A DNA stretch of 13,062 bases from an uncultured Collinsella sp. GTDB lineage: Bacteria > Actinomycetota > Coriobacteriia > Coriobacteriales > Coriobacteriaceae. Shown piece after piece: positions 1 to 7,060 of the stretch. The stretch is from positions 1-13,062 of the forward strand of contig UQRW01000051.1 of assembly GCA_900543515.1 (NCBI GenBank), written 5' to 3'. The stretch's first letter is position 1. Every line of letters starts with the position of its first letter. The position numbers and the translations under genes were made by a program. Under the pieces are notes generated by a model, which did not search any database, had not been told where the DNA came from, and saw only the letters and a list, made by a program, of their open reading frames with translations.

Positions 1-32
1 GACCGACGGCGCATGCCCGTTGCATTCGCATC

Positions 33-60
33 CCGCCCGCCCACCGCACGGCGCGGGCGG
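33..60. other. GC-rich inverted repeat ahead of the uptake operon
   Basis: Arms CCGCCCGC (33-40) and GCGGGCGG (53-60) form a perfect 8-bp stem with a 12-base loop. No T-run follows on the + strand, so it is not a standard intrinsic terminator in that direction. It lies 27 bases before the first start codon and could be leader structure or the end of an upstream transcript outside the window. Confidence 0.45.
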
Positions 61-87
61 TCGAAGCGATTGAAAGGAACCCCCTCC

Positions 88-621
88 ATGTTGAAGAAAA
101 CCCTCGCCTTCGCCCTGTCGGCGGCGCTTTTCGCGTTCTCGCTCGCCGGCTGCGGCGGAAATTCAATCGACAGCGCAAAGGCAAGCGATGCCGATTCCCA
201 GGAAAAGACCGAACAGGCGGCCGATGCGCCCGAGGGCGCAAGCGCTGCCCCCATCACCGCCGACAAGGTGGCCGACGGCACCTATCCGATCACCGTAGAT
301 TCCAGCTCGAACATGTTCAGGATTGTGGACGCCCAGCTCATCGTGGAAAACGGCTCCATGCACTGCGTGATGACACTTTCCGGCACGGGCTACGGCAAGC
401 TCTTCATGGGCACGAGTGACGAGGCTGCCGCCGCGAGCGAGGCCGACTTCATCCCCTATGTGGAAAACGCGGAAGGCAAGTACACCTACGACGTGCCCGT
501 TGAAGCACTCGACGAGGACACCGACTGCGCCGCGTGGAGCATTAAAAGGGAGCGGTGGTACGACCGCACACTCGTGTTCGAATCCGCCGGCGTCGATCTG
601 CGCGCCGACGCACTGAAGTAA
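88..621 (+). CDS. Small lipoprotein with NEAT-like/iron-transport-associated binding domain
   Basis: Predicted surface lipoprotein of 177 residues, probably an accessory binding protein for the ABC importer encoded just downstream. A lipoprotein signal peptide is plain: MLKK, a hydrophobic stretch (about residues 6-20) and the lipobox LAGC with Cys22 as the lipidation site. Residues 23-57 are a low-complexity Ala/Asp/Glu/Ser linker. Residues 62-167 form one domain that starts with ADGTYPITV, has MTLSGTGYGKLFMG in the middle and ends WYDRTLVFESAG; the pattern suggests a beta sandwich. I chose the start at 88 because GAAAGGA (72-78) sits at proper distance and the signal peptide begins there; an in-frame ATG at 13 would bury the signal under 25 charged residues. 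The stop is 4 bases before the next gene. Ligand is unknown; heme, iron or corrinoid binding is inferred from the neighbours. Confidence 0.8.
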   Translation: MLKKTLAFALSAALFAFSLAGCGGNSIDSAKASDADSQEKTEQAADAPEGASAAPITADKVADGTYPITVDSSSNMFRIVDAQLIVENGSMHCVMTLSGTGYGKLFMGTSDEAAAASEADFIPYVENAEGKYTYDVPVEALDEDTDCAAWSIKRERWYDRTLVFESAGVDLRADALK

Positions 622-625
622 CGCC

Positions 626-2197
626 ATGCGGTCGATTCTTCCCAAGGGGGAAAACAGAAAGCGCCACAGAATCGCGGCGCGCGCGATCGCCTGCGTTCTC
701 GTCGCCCTGCTCGCGCTTCCCTTCGCGGGGTGCAGTGCGAGCCCGAACGCGACCGGTGCCACGGCGGGCTCTCAGGAATACACTGTGAGCGTCTCGCTCT
801 CCGGCGGGTCAGGGCGCGCAAGCATCGCCTCACCAACCACAATTGTGAAGGATGGCGACACCTACACCGCGACCATCACCTGGTCGAGTTCGAACTACGA
901 CAAGATGACCGTCGACGGCGTGGACTACGCGCCCATAAACGACGGCGGCAACTCCACGTTCGAGATACCCGTCACGCTCGACGAGGACATCGCCGTGTCG
1001 GCCGAGACCGTCGCCATGTCGACGCCGCACACCATCGACTACACGCTCCACTTCGACTCATCCACCATGAAGGAGAAATCGGGCGACGATGCAAGCGGCG
1101 GCTCCCCCGCGGGAACGGCTTCAAGCGCCGCGGCCGACTTCCACAACCCAGATTTGGGCTGCGGCTGGGAGCCGACGGGGACGCTTCAGCTTGAATACGC
1201 CAAGCACTTCACTGTCGACGAGTTCGAAGGCGGCCTGCGGCTTATCTGCGTTGCGAACGGGGAGCGCTTCCTCGTGGTACCGCAAGATGCGAAGGTACCT
1301 GATGGGTTGAGCTCTGACATCGCGGTCATAAGGCGCCCCGCCGACAAGGTGTACCTCGTGTCGTCGGCGACGATGTGCCTGGTCGACGCGCTCGATGCGA
1401 ACGACAATATCTTCATGTCGGGCACGAAGGCCGACGATTGCTCGGTCGCGGGCTTCAAAAGCGCGCTCGAAAGTGGGGCGATCGCCTACGGCGGCAAGTA
1501 CAGCGCGCCCGACTACGAGCGAATATCGGCCTCGGGCTGCACGCTCGCCATCGAGAACACCATGATCAACCACACACCCGATGTGAAGGAAAAGCTGCAG
1601 AAACTCGGGCTCGTCGTGCTCACCGAACAGTCGTCGAGCGAGCCCGAAGCACTCGGGCGCGTCGAGTGGATTAAGCTTTTCGGCGTCCTGTTCGACAAGG
1701 AAGACGAGGCCGCGCACCTGTTCAACGAGCAGAAGGCCCGCGTCGAGCAAACGTCGGGGCTCGCGTCGTCAGGTAAAACCGTGGCGTATTTCTACATTAA
1801 CTCGAACGGGGCCGCCGTCACGCGGCGGGCGGGCGACTACGTGGCGCAGATGATCGAGCTTGCAGGCGGCAGCTACGCGCTCGATGACGCGCAGACGGCG
1901 TCGACGTCAGGTTCGTCAGTAACGCTCGAAATGGAGCGCTTCTACGCGACGGCGAAGGATGCCGACATCATCGTCTACAACGGCACCATCGACGAATCGG
2001 TTGCCACCTTGAACGACTTCGTAGGCAAAAACGCGCTATTGTCGCAGTTCAAAGCCGTGAAGAACGGCAACGTCTGGGTCACAAGCGCCGACATGTACCA
2101 GCAGATGACTTCTACCGCCGACATTATCGACGAACTGCACGGGGCGTTCACCGGCGATGACGCGAGCGACTTCCATTATCTGAGGAAGCTCGGCTAG
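626..2197 (+). CDS. ABC transporter substrate-binding lipoprotein with N-terminal NEAT-like domain
   Basis: Substrate-binding component (523 residues) of an importer of the iron-siderophore/heme/cobalamin class (COG0614-like, class III binding protein). Signal peptide residues 18-35 end in a lipobox-like PFAGC with Cys36. Residues about 52-144 are a separate domain (VSLSGGSGRASI, ITWSSSNYDKMTVDG, GNSTFEIPVTL, STPHTIDYTLHF) that resembles a NEAT-like immunoglobulin fold; a Gly/Ala/Ser linker follows (145-170). Residues about 186-510 are the binding protein proper, with KYSAPDYE (291-298), LAIENTMINHTPDV (307-320) and GRVEWIKLFGVL (344-355), the typical inter-lobe region of this family. The ribosome site before 626 is weak, so translation may be coupled to the preceding gene; no other in-frame start precedes the signal peptide. 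Most family members lack the N-terminal domain, so this is a fusion. Substrate is not decided by sequence. Confidence 0.85.
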   Translation: MRSILPKGENRKRHRIAARAIACVLVALLALPFAGCSASPNATGATAGSQEYTVSVSLSGGSGRASIASPTTIVKDGDTYTATITWSSSNYDKMTVDGVDYAPINDGGNSTFEIPVTLDEDIAVSAETVAMSTPHTIDYTLHFDSSTMKEKSGDDASGGSPAGTASSAAADFHNPDLGCGWEPTGTLQLEYAKHFTVDEFEGGLRLICVANGERFLVVPQDAKVPDGLSSDIAVIRRPADKVYLVSSATMCLVDALDANDNIFMSGTKADDCSVAGFKSALESGAIAYGGKYSAPDYERISASGCTLAIENTMINHTPDVKEKLQKLGLVVLTEQSSSEPEALGRVEWIKLFGVLFDKEDEAAHLFNEQKARVEQTSGLASSGKTVAYFYINSNGAAVTRRAGDYVAQMIELAGGSYALDDAQTASTSGSSVTLEMERFYATAKDADIIVYNGTIDESVATLNDFVGKNALLSQFKAVKNGNVWVTSADMYQQMTSTADIIDELHGAFTGDDASDFHYLRKLG

Positions 2198-2201
2198 CAC
2201 C

Positions 2202-3242
2202 ATGAAAAGCCGACTTTCCATGACATACGACGAATCGGGGCGCGCCGCGCGGTGTCGCGTCGTGACGGCGCTGCTCGCTGTTGCCCTCATCGTGCTCGTC
2301 GGGGCCAACCTGTGCATCGGGAGCGTGCTCGTGCCCGCAGACCACATCCCTGGCATCCTTTCGGGCGGCGCGGCCAATTCCATGGAAAGCCAAGTCATCT
2401 GGGAGATTCGCCTGCCGCGCGTGCTTTCAGCCGTGCTTCTCGGCGGGGCACTTTCGCTCTCCGGGTTCCTGCTGCAGACGTTTTTCAACAATCCCATCGC
2501 CGACCCGTTCATCTTGGGCGTCTCCTCGGGCGCAAAGTTCGTCGTCGCGCTTACGATGATCGTACTTCTGGGCGCGAACCAGGCCATGTCCTCGCCGGCC
2601 ATGGTGGCCGCAGCGTTTCTGGGCTCGCTTATCACCATCGGCTTCGTGCTCCTCATCGCACGGCGCATAAGTTCCATGGCCATGCTCATCGTGGCGGGCG
2701 TCATGGTGGGATACATCTGCTCGGCGGCGACGAACTTCCTCATCGCCTTCGCCGACGACCAGTCCATCGTGAACCTGCACAACTGGTCTTTGGGTAGCTT
2801 TTCGGGTTCGAGCTGGGACGACATCGCGGTCATCGCGGTCGTGGTGATCACCGTGAGCGCATGCGTATTCGCGATATCGAAGCCCCTTTCCGCCTTCCAG
2901 CTGGGAGAAGCCTACGCGAAAAGCGTCGGCGTGAACGTCGCACGCTTCCGCGTGGTGCTCGTCCTTCTAGCGAGCATGCTCTCCGCCTGCGTGACCGCGT
3001 TCGCTGGTCCGGTGTCGTTCGTAGGCATCGCGGTTCCGCATCTCGTTAAGTCGGCGCTGAAGTCGTCGAAGCCTATCCGCGTGATTCCTGCGTGCTTCTT
3101 GGGAGGCGCCATCTTTTGCGCGGGCTGCGATTTGATCGCGCGCACGCTGTTCTCCCCCGTCGAGCTTTCCATCAGCGCCGTCACCGCCATCTTCGGCGCG
3201 CCGGTGGTTATTGCACTCATGTTGAAGAAGCGGGTGAGGTAG
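2202..3242 (+). CDS. FecCD/BtuC-type ABC transporter permease
   Basis: Integral membrane permease (346 residues) expected to work as a dimer with the binding protein before it and the ATPase after it. The protein is almost entirely hydrophobic segments, starting at residues about 20-42. FecCD family marks are present: RLPR (70-73) followed by GGALSLSGFLLQ, NNPIADP (96-102), ILGVSSGA, and later GEAYAKSVGV (235-244), AGPVSFVGIAVPH (268-280) and FGAPVVIALM (331-340). The GEAYAKSVGV region is where the ATPase is expected to dock. The length fits the family (about 330-350). The start at 2202 lies 4 bases after the preceding stop; GAGGA at 2182-2186 is rather distant, and an ATG at 2220 is possible, but it has no better site. 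The gene ends one base before the ATPase start. Substrate cannot be read from the permease. Confidence 0.92.
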   Translation: MKSRLSMTYDESGRAARCRVVTALLAVALIVLVGANLCIGSVLVPADHIPGILSGGAANSMESQVIWEIRLPRVLSAVLLGGALSLSGFLLQTFFNNPIADPFILGVSSGAKFVVALTMIVLLGANQAMSSPAMVAAAFLGSLITIGFVLLIARRISSMAMLIVAGVMVGYICSAATNFLIAFADDQSIVNLHNWSLGSFSGSSWDDIAVIAVVVITVSACVFAISKPLSAFQLGEAYAKSVGVNVARFRVVLVLLASMLSACVTAFAGPVSFVGIAVPHLVKSALKSSKPIRVIPACFLGGAIFCAGCDLIARTLFSPVELSISAVTAIFGAPVVIALMLKKRVR

Positions 3243-4559
3243 ATGGGGGAATTCGTGCCGCGGACCAAAACGCTCGGAGGGAACATTCCATGCTTGGCCA
3301 GTCCTGAGCTCGCACGAAAGCGCCAGAAGGCACTTTCGGCTCGTGCGGAACTGCGCGCGGAACGCCTCCTTCGAGCGGAGTCGAACCTCGAAACCCCGGT
3401 CGAAACGCAGGCTGACGGAGCGCCGCTTTTCCGCATAAGCGACCTGTCGGCGGGCTACGACAAGAAGGTCGTAGTCGAAGGCATCGATCTGGAGGTTCGC
3501 GCGGGCGACGTCGTGGCACTCATCGGGCCGAACGGCTCGGGCAAGTCGACCATCTTGAAAACCATCACACGCCATCTGGCACCGCTTGCCGGCGCGGTCG
3601 AGCTCGACGGGCGGGAGATTTCCCGATGGAAGACGGCGGAGTTCGCAAGGAACCTTGCCGTTATGCTGACAGATCGCCCCCGGACCGAGCTCCTCACCTG
3701 CCGCGATATCGTAGAGGCGGGAAGGCATCCCTACACCGGGCGAATGGGCACACTCACGCCCGACGACCATAATCGGGTCGACGAGGCCATGAAAACCGCA
3801 AATGTGGAAAAGCTTGCCGAGCGCGACTTCATGCAGATAAGCGACGGGCAACGCCAGCGCGTCATGCTCGCACGCGCCATCGCGCAGGATCCGCGCGTGC
3901 TCGTGCTCGACGAGCCCACGTCGTATCTCGATATCCGCTACCAGATCGACCTGCTGCGAATACTTCGCCACCTTGCGAAATCGCGGAATGTTGCTGTCAT
4001 CATGTCCATCCACGAACTCGAGCTCGCGCAGAAAAGCGCCGACAAGGTGATTTGCGTGAAGGACGGCCGGGTCTTCCGCGCCGGCGCACCCGAGGACATA
4101 TTCACGCGCGAGACGATTGGCGAGCTCTACGGCCTGCAACATGGCACCTTCAACGAGCGCTTCGGCAGCGTGGAAATTGGGCGCCCGCACGGCGATGCGC
4201 ACACGTTCGTCATCGCCGGCGCAGGTACGGGGTCGGCAGTGTTTCGCCAGCTCATCCGGCAGGGCAAGGCGTTCTACGCGGGCGTTCTGCACGAAGGGGA
4301 CATCGACTGCGAGCTCGCGCGCGACCTGGCGACGGAATGCGTGGCCGAGCGCGCCTTCGAGCCGATCGGGGATAAAACCATAGCCCGCGCCAAAGAGCTC
4401 CTCGTCCACTGCACGCGCCTTATCGTGTGCCCCGCCGCCTTCGGCACCATAAACGCCCGCAACGCAGAGCTCGTCGAGTTCGCACGCTCGCATGGTATCG
4501 AGGTCATGCGAGCGTGCGAAGGCGCATCGGAGGATTCCCAATTGGAGTGGGAAGGATAA
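3243..4559 (+). CDS. Iron/heme/cobalamin-type ABC ATPase with extra C-terminal Rossmann-like domain
   Basis: ATP-hydrolysing subunit (438 residues) of the importer. An N-terminal extension (1-60, charged and Arg/Ala rich) precedes the nucleotide-binding domain at about 62-300. Walker A is GPNGSGKST (95-103), the signature is ISDGQRQR (199-206), Walker B VLVLDEP (219-225) and the switch His is H257. The Q-loop lacks the usual Gln; the aligned stretch is VMLTD (140-144). After about residue 318 comes a domain not needed for ATPases: VIAGAGTG (323-330), GVLHEGDID (347-355), then LIVCPAAFGTINARNAEL (393-410), which looks like a small Rossmann-type fold. Similar tails occur, as I recall, in some archaeal and clostridial iron/corrinoid ATPases. 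The start is next to the permease stop and GAGGT is only 2-3 bases away, so a GTG at 3255 is an alternative. Usual family length is about 260. Confidence 0.88.
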   Translation: MGEFVPRTKTLGGNIPCLASPELARKRQKALSARAELRAERLLRAESNLETPVETQADGAPLFRISDLSAGYDKKVVVEGIDLEVRAGDVVALIGPNGSGKSTILKTITRHLAPLAGAVELDGREISRWKTAEFARNLAVMLTDRPRTELLTCRDIVEAGRHPYTGRMGTLTPDDHNRVDEAMKTANVEKLAERDFMQISDGQRQRVMLARAIAQDPRVLVLDEPTSYLDIRYQIDLLRILRHLAKSRNVAVIMSIHELELAQKSADKVICVKDGRVFRAGAPEDIFTRETIGELYGLQHGTFNERFGSVEIGRPHGDAHTFVIAGAGTGSAVFRQLIRQGKAFYAGVLHEGDIDCELARDLATECVAERAFEPIGDKTIARAKELLVHCTRLIVCPAAFGTINARNAELVEFARSHGIEVMRACEGASEDSQLEWEG

Positions 4560-4573
4560 ACTGGACTTTTTTT
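4535..4573 (+). terminator. Possible weak terminator of the uptake operon
   Basis: Inverted repeat TTCCCA (4535-4540) and TGGGAA (4548-4553) with a 7-base loop sits at the very end of the ATPase gene, and seven T residues occur at 4567-4573. The 13-base gap between stem and T-run is too long for a standard intrinsic terminator, so the call is tentative. Transposon damage just downstream may have removed the original terminator. Confidence 0.25.
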
Positions 4574-4575
4574 AA

Positions 4576-4668
4576 GGATCCTCAGGCTACAGCTCCTACG
4601 CCGGCGAGGTCTCCAAGGCGCCGGAGAACCTCGTGAACAGGAATTTCCACGCCGACGAGCCCAACTAG
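4576..4668 (+). mobile_element. Remnant of IS3-family transposase (OrfB), truncated on both sides
   Basis: The + strand frame ending at the TAG 4666-4668 encodes about 30 residues, including YSSYAGEVSKAPENLVNR and then NFHADEPN. This matches the segment of IS3/IS150-group OrfB proteins just before the integrase core, where NRxFxAxxPNxxWxTDxT is expected. Here the frame stops directly after PN, so the integrase core is gone; an in-frame TAA at 4573-4575 closes it on the left and there is no start codon. It is a scrap, not a gene. It fills the gap between the convergent ATPase and tetR genes and marks a place where an insertion sequence was once present. Family assignment is from memory of the motif; a BLASTX search would settle it. 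Confidence 0.7.
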
Positions 4669-4670
4669 GC

Positions 4671-5282
4671 CTAATCCAAGCGAGATTCCAGACTCGAAAG
4701 GCCGTTGAGCGTGAGGTCGTTGGCAACCTCCGAGACGCGCTCGATAGGAACCGAGCCGTCAGACAGCGCCCACGTGCGATAGATACCGATAATACCCGAC
4801 AGCAAAAACGCCAGATAGTAGTCGAACATTTCGTCCTTGAGACCTTGGGGCAGCAGATCGCGCTCGGCAATCTCGTGCTCGAGCGGCGCACGAAGACGAG
4901 CCATAAAATCATCGAGCGGAATGTTCTCGATCAGCTGACGATTGAGCACCAAGTTGTTGCACAGTGCCTCGTTAACGGTTTTAAAGAAGGTCGCCGCCGC
5001 GCCAAGAGCGCGCTCGTTGGTGTCGCCGTCCATTGAAGCAAGCGTTTTCTCGACCGAGTCGACAATCATCTCCACCACATCGACGGCAATGGCATCGAGC
5101 AGGCCGTCAACCGTGCCAAAGTGCACGTAGAAGGTTTTGCGGTCGACATTGGCCTCGCGCGCGATGGCACTCACCGTAATGTCTGCCAGCGGCTTTTCCA
5201 TGAGCAGGCGCTCGAAAGCGGAAAGGATGGCATTACGGCTGCGAACGATGCGACGATCAAGACGCGGTTTGCTGGTTGCCAT
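4671..5282 (-). CDS. TetR-family transcriptional regulator
   Basis: DNA-binding repressor-type protein of 203 residues. The N-terminal helix-turn-helix is clear: SRNAILSAFERLLMEKPLADIT, then VSAIAREANVDRKTFYVHF, the recognition helix region of TetR proteins. The C-terminal ligand/dimer region ends in a hydrophobic stretch (YYLAFLLSGIIGIYRTW), as in the DhaS-like group common in Firmicutes and Coriobacteria. The start at 5282 follows GAAGGGA with 7-base spacing; an upstream in-frame ATG at 5309 lacks such a site. The gene lies 116 bases downstream of the flippase-like gene on the same strand and may share its transcript, since no terminator is visible between them. A palindrome at 5326-5349 lies upstream and is a candidate operator, suggesting autoregulation. 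Its stop abuts the transposase remnant. The effector is unknown. Confidence 0.9.
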   Translation of the reverse strand: MATSKPRLDRRIVRSRNAILSAFERLLMEKPLADITVSAIAREANVDRKTFYVHFGTVDGLLDAIAVDVVEMIVDSVEKTLASMDGDTNERALGAAATFFKTVNEALCNNLVLNRQLIENIPLDDFMARLRAPLEHEIAERDLLPQGLKDEMFDYYLAFLLSGIIGIYRTWALSDGSVPIERVSEVANDLTLNGLSSLESRLD

Positions 5283-5325
5283 GGGCGTGTCCCTTCGATA
5301 TGCGAGCATTCATCAACAGATGAGA

Positions 5326-5349
5326 GATAATCTACGTAAGATGATTATC
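5326..5349. promoter_or_regulatory. Palindromic candidate operator upstream of tetR
   Basis: Perfect 7-base arms GATAATC (5326-5332) and GATTATC (5343-5349) are separated by 10 bases, 44 bases upstream of the tetR start. Length and symmetry are typical for TetR dimer sites, and the - strand arm contains GATAAT, which could also serve as a -10 element. Binding by the adjacent TetR protein is inferred. Confidence 0.5.
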
Positions 5350-5398
5350 CCCCATACAGCACAAATATGCCCCGCATCATGAAGAACGCACGACTGTC

Positions 5399-6706
5399 CT
5401 ACTGCAACTTAGGGTGCTTCTTCTTATTGAGTGCCGACGGAGATACGCGAATACCGTCTCCTGTCTGACGCACATAGGCCTTATGAGCCGGCTTTGCGGT
5501 CCCAGAAGCCTTCTGAGCGTGCTTCTTGGGATCAACGGTAACAGCATTCGTGGGGTGCGGCTTAGTGGGCGCAGAGGGCGTCTGAGGCGTGCGGCCGAGC
5601 TTGCGCATCACGCGATCCCAGCGCGCATGGATGCTCTCGTTGTGGGCGCTCTTAAGTCCCAGCAGGGGCGCAGCCAAAATGGTAGGCGCAATAAACGTAA
5701 TGAGACGCCACAGCAGATAGCCGGCGGTCGAAGCCGAACCGAAGAAATGACCCAAGAACAATGCAAAGCCGCCCTCAGCGCCACCAGTTCCACCGGGCAA
5801 GGGAACCGCAGAGCTTAACAGCTGGACAAAGGCGCTCGCGGCCATGACCGAGAAAAAGTCGACCTCGTGGTGGCCAAAGGCAAGCATCAGGAAATACGGA
5901 ACCAGATAGAAAAACGCGAGCTGCAGCATGGTGATAAACACGGTGAGCAGCATGGAAGAAAAATGTCCGGCCGAAAGCTTGAACTTCTCGGAGAAGGAGT
6001 AGATCTCGCCATCGACAAACGTGCGCCAACTCTCGATCTTAGTGGCCGAGACACCAATGCGCTCGAGCCAATTGATGATGCAATGGGCGACGCGCGTGAC
6101 GGTCTTAGGCATGAGCGCGACGGCGAAGATGCCAAGCAAGATGCAGCAGTGTCCACCAAAGCTAAAGACGCACAGCAGCGTCATGTCGCCGTAGCGTTCG
6201 GCAAAAAACGGCATACGGGCGAGCAGCAGGATAGCGCCCCAGGCGACCAGGCCAAACTGGTACACGATAAAGCGCGTGAATTGCGTGGCGCCGGCCTCGC
6301 CCACGTTTTGGCCGGCCTTGGTCAGGCGATAGATCTGAGCCGGGGTGGAGCCCATCATCATGGGCGTCAGGTTGCCAAAGAAGATGCCACTCGCCTCGAC
6401 CGAGATCAGGTCGCGGATGCCGACGGGCGAATTGGGATCGAGCCAGACGGCGATCGCATAGGCCACAACGCCAAAGAACAGGTACATGAACATGCAAAGA
6501 CACGCGACAACGAGCCATGACGCCTGGACGCTCGACATAGCGGCCCAGAACTGCCCCATCTGCCCGGTTACCACCAGATAGACGATATAACCTACCAGCA
6601 CGACGCCGATAAAGATGGCGCCGCGGCGTGCGCTCTTATTGTCATCTCCGCCCGAGGCCTCAACCTCGACCTGGGGCTTAGACGTATGCTGAGAGGACTC
6701 CGTCAT
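5399..6706 (-). CDS. Flippase-like membrane protein (YbhN / LPG-synthase TM family)
   Basis: Polytopic membrane protein of 435 residues, of the family that includes the transmembrane part of lysylphosphatidylglycerol synthases and stand-alone flippase-like proteins; a role in moving lipids or lipid-linked sugars is inferred from the family. Hydrophobic segments start at about residues 30-48, 63-88, 146-163, 176-200, 250-276, 288-302 and 328-350. Family marks are GNLTPMMMGSTPAQIYRL (111-128) and VPLPGGTGGAEGG (301-313). The N-terminal 28 residues are polar; the last 80 (about 356-435) form a Lys/Pro/Ala-rich, probably cytoplasmic tail. There is no C-terminal lysyltransferase domain, so it is not a full MprF. 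The start at 6706 follows AGAAGGAG at 4-5 base spacing; an upstream ATG at 6772 has no site. tetR lies downstream on the same strand. Confidence 0.85.
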   Translation of the reverse strand: MTESSQHTSKPQVEVEASGGDDNKSARRGAIFIGVVLVGYIVYLVVTGQMGQFWAAMSSVQASWLVVACLCMFMYLFFGVVAYAIAVWLDPNSPVGIRDLISVEASGIFFGNLTPMMMGSTPAQIYRLTKAGQNVGEAGATQFTRFIVYQFGLVAWGAILLLARMPFFAERYGDMTLLCVFSFGGHCCILLGIFAVALMPKTVTRVAHCIINWLERIGVSATKIESWRTFVDGEIYSFSEKFKLSAGHFSSMLLTVFITMLQLAFFYLVPYFLMLAFGHHEVDFFSVMAASAFVQLLSSAVPLPGGTGGAEGGFALFLGHFFGSASTAGYLLWRLITFIAPTILAAPLLGLKSAHNESIHARWDRVMRKLGRTPQTPSAPTKPHPTNAVTVDPKKHAQKASGTAKPAHKAYVRQTGDGIRVSPSALNKKKHPKLQ

Positions 6707-6727
6707 GAGACTCCTTCTAACAGTCAA

Positions 6728-6745
6728 AATATCTTGGATATTGTA
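6728..6745 (-). promoter_or_regulatory. Candidate -10 and overlapping palindrome before the flippase-like gene
   Basis: On the - strand TACAAT (6745-6740) resembles a -10 element, though no good -35 hexamer lies 16-18 bases upstream. A perfect inverted repeat AATATC-TTG-GATATT (6728-6742) overlaps it and sits 22 bases from the start codon. It could be an operator; which regulator acts is unknown. Confidence 0.3.
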
Positions 6746-6813
6746 CCCGTAAGGGCCATAGGCAGAACGCAAAGCTCTGGTTCAAACGGGAATTGCAGAC
6801 GGTTGTTTGAAAA

Positions 6814-6846
6814 TAAAAAACCCGGCCTTCCATAGGAAGTCCGGGT
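6814..6846 (-). terminator. Intrinsic terminator of tRNA-Glu
   Basis: On the - strand ACCCGG and CTTCC pair with GGAAG and CCGGGT (6846-6820), one mismatch, 3-base loop, followed by a run of T (A residues 6814-6820 on the + strand). It lies 10 bases past the tRNA 3' end, so it ends that transcript before the flippase-like gene. Confidence 0.85.
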
Positions 6847-6856
6847 ATCAGATGCG

Positions 6857-6933
6857 TGGTAGCCCGTACCAGATTCGAACTGGTGATCTCCGCCTTGAGA
6901 GGGCGGCGTCCTAAACCGCTAGACGAACGGGCC
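6857..6933 (-). tRNA. tRNA-Glu (anticodon CTC), CCA encoded
   Basis: A full cloverleaf reads on the - strand. The acceptor GGCCCGT pairs with ACGGGCT (one G-T pair), the D stem is GTC/GAC, the anticodon stem CCGCC/GGCGG encloses the loop CTCTCAA with anticodon CTC (6899-6897 on the + strand), and the T stem ACCAG/CTGGT encloses TTCGAAT. Discriminator A is followed by an encoded CCA (6859-6857). It reads GAG codons. The gene stands alone between its own promoter (6968-6996) and terminator (6814-6846). Confidence 0.96.
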
Positions 6934-6967
6934 ACATGACATCTGCACTGCCGTGCTGCGAGGAAAT

Positions 6968-6996
6968 ATATTACGGGACAAAAAACGTCAGCGCAA
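6968..6996 (-). promoter_or_regulatory. Promoter of tRNA-Glu
   Basis: On the - strand the -35 box TTGCGC (6996-6991) and the -10 box TAATAT (6973-6968) are separated by exactly 17 bases. The predicted start of transcription is near 6961, about 28 bases before the tRNA 5' end. This is the best sigma-70-type promoter in the window. Confidence 0.7.
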
Positions 6997-7060
6997 GAAG
7001 AAATTCCAAATTGCCAAAAAATTGTCGGCAGGTTATGGAACACACAGGTAAACTAGGTAG

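Noticed and set aside
13..87. Upstream start for the first lipoprotein
   Set aside because: It would place 25 mostly basic residues before a complete lipoprotein signal peptide, and it lacks the GAAAGGA site that precedes 88.
2967..4541. Open frame of 524 codons on the - strand opposite the permease end and the ATPase
   Set aside because: The + strand carries complete ABC ATPase motifs; the antisense translation has no recognisable family.
5867..6520. Open frame of 217 codons on the + strand opposite the flippase-like gene
   Set aside because: Highly charged shadow of a membrane protein; no start signal or domain.
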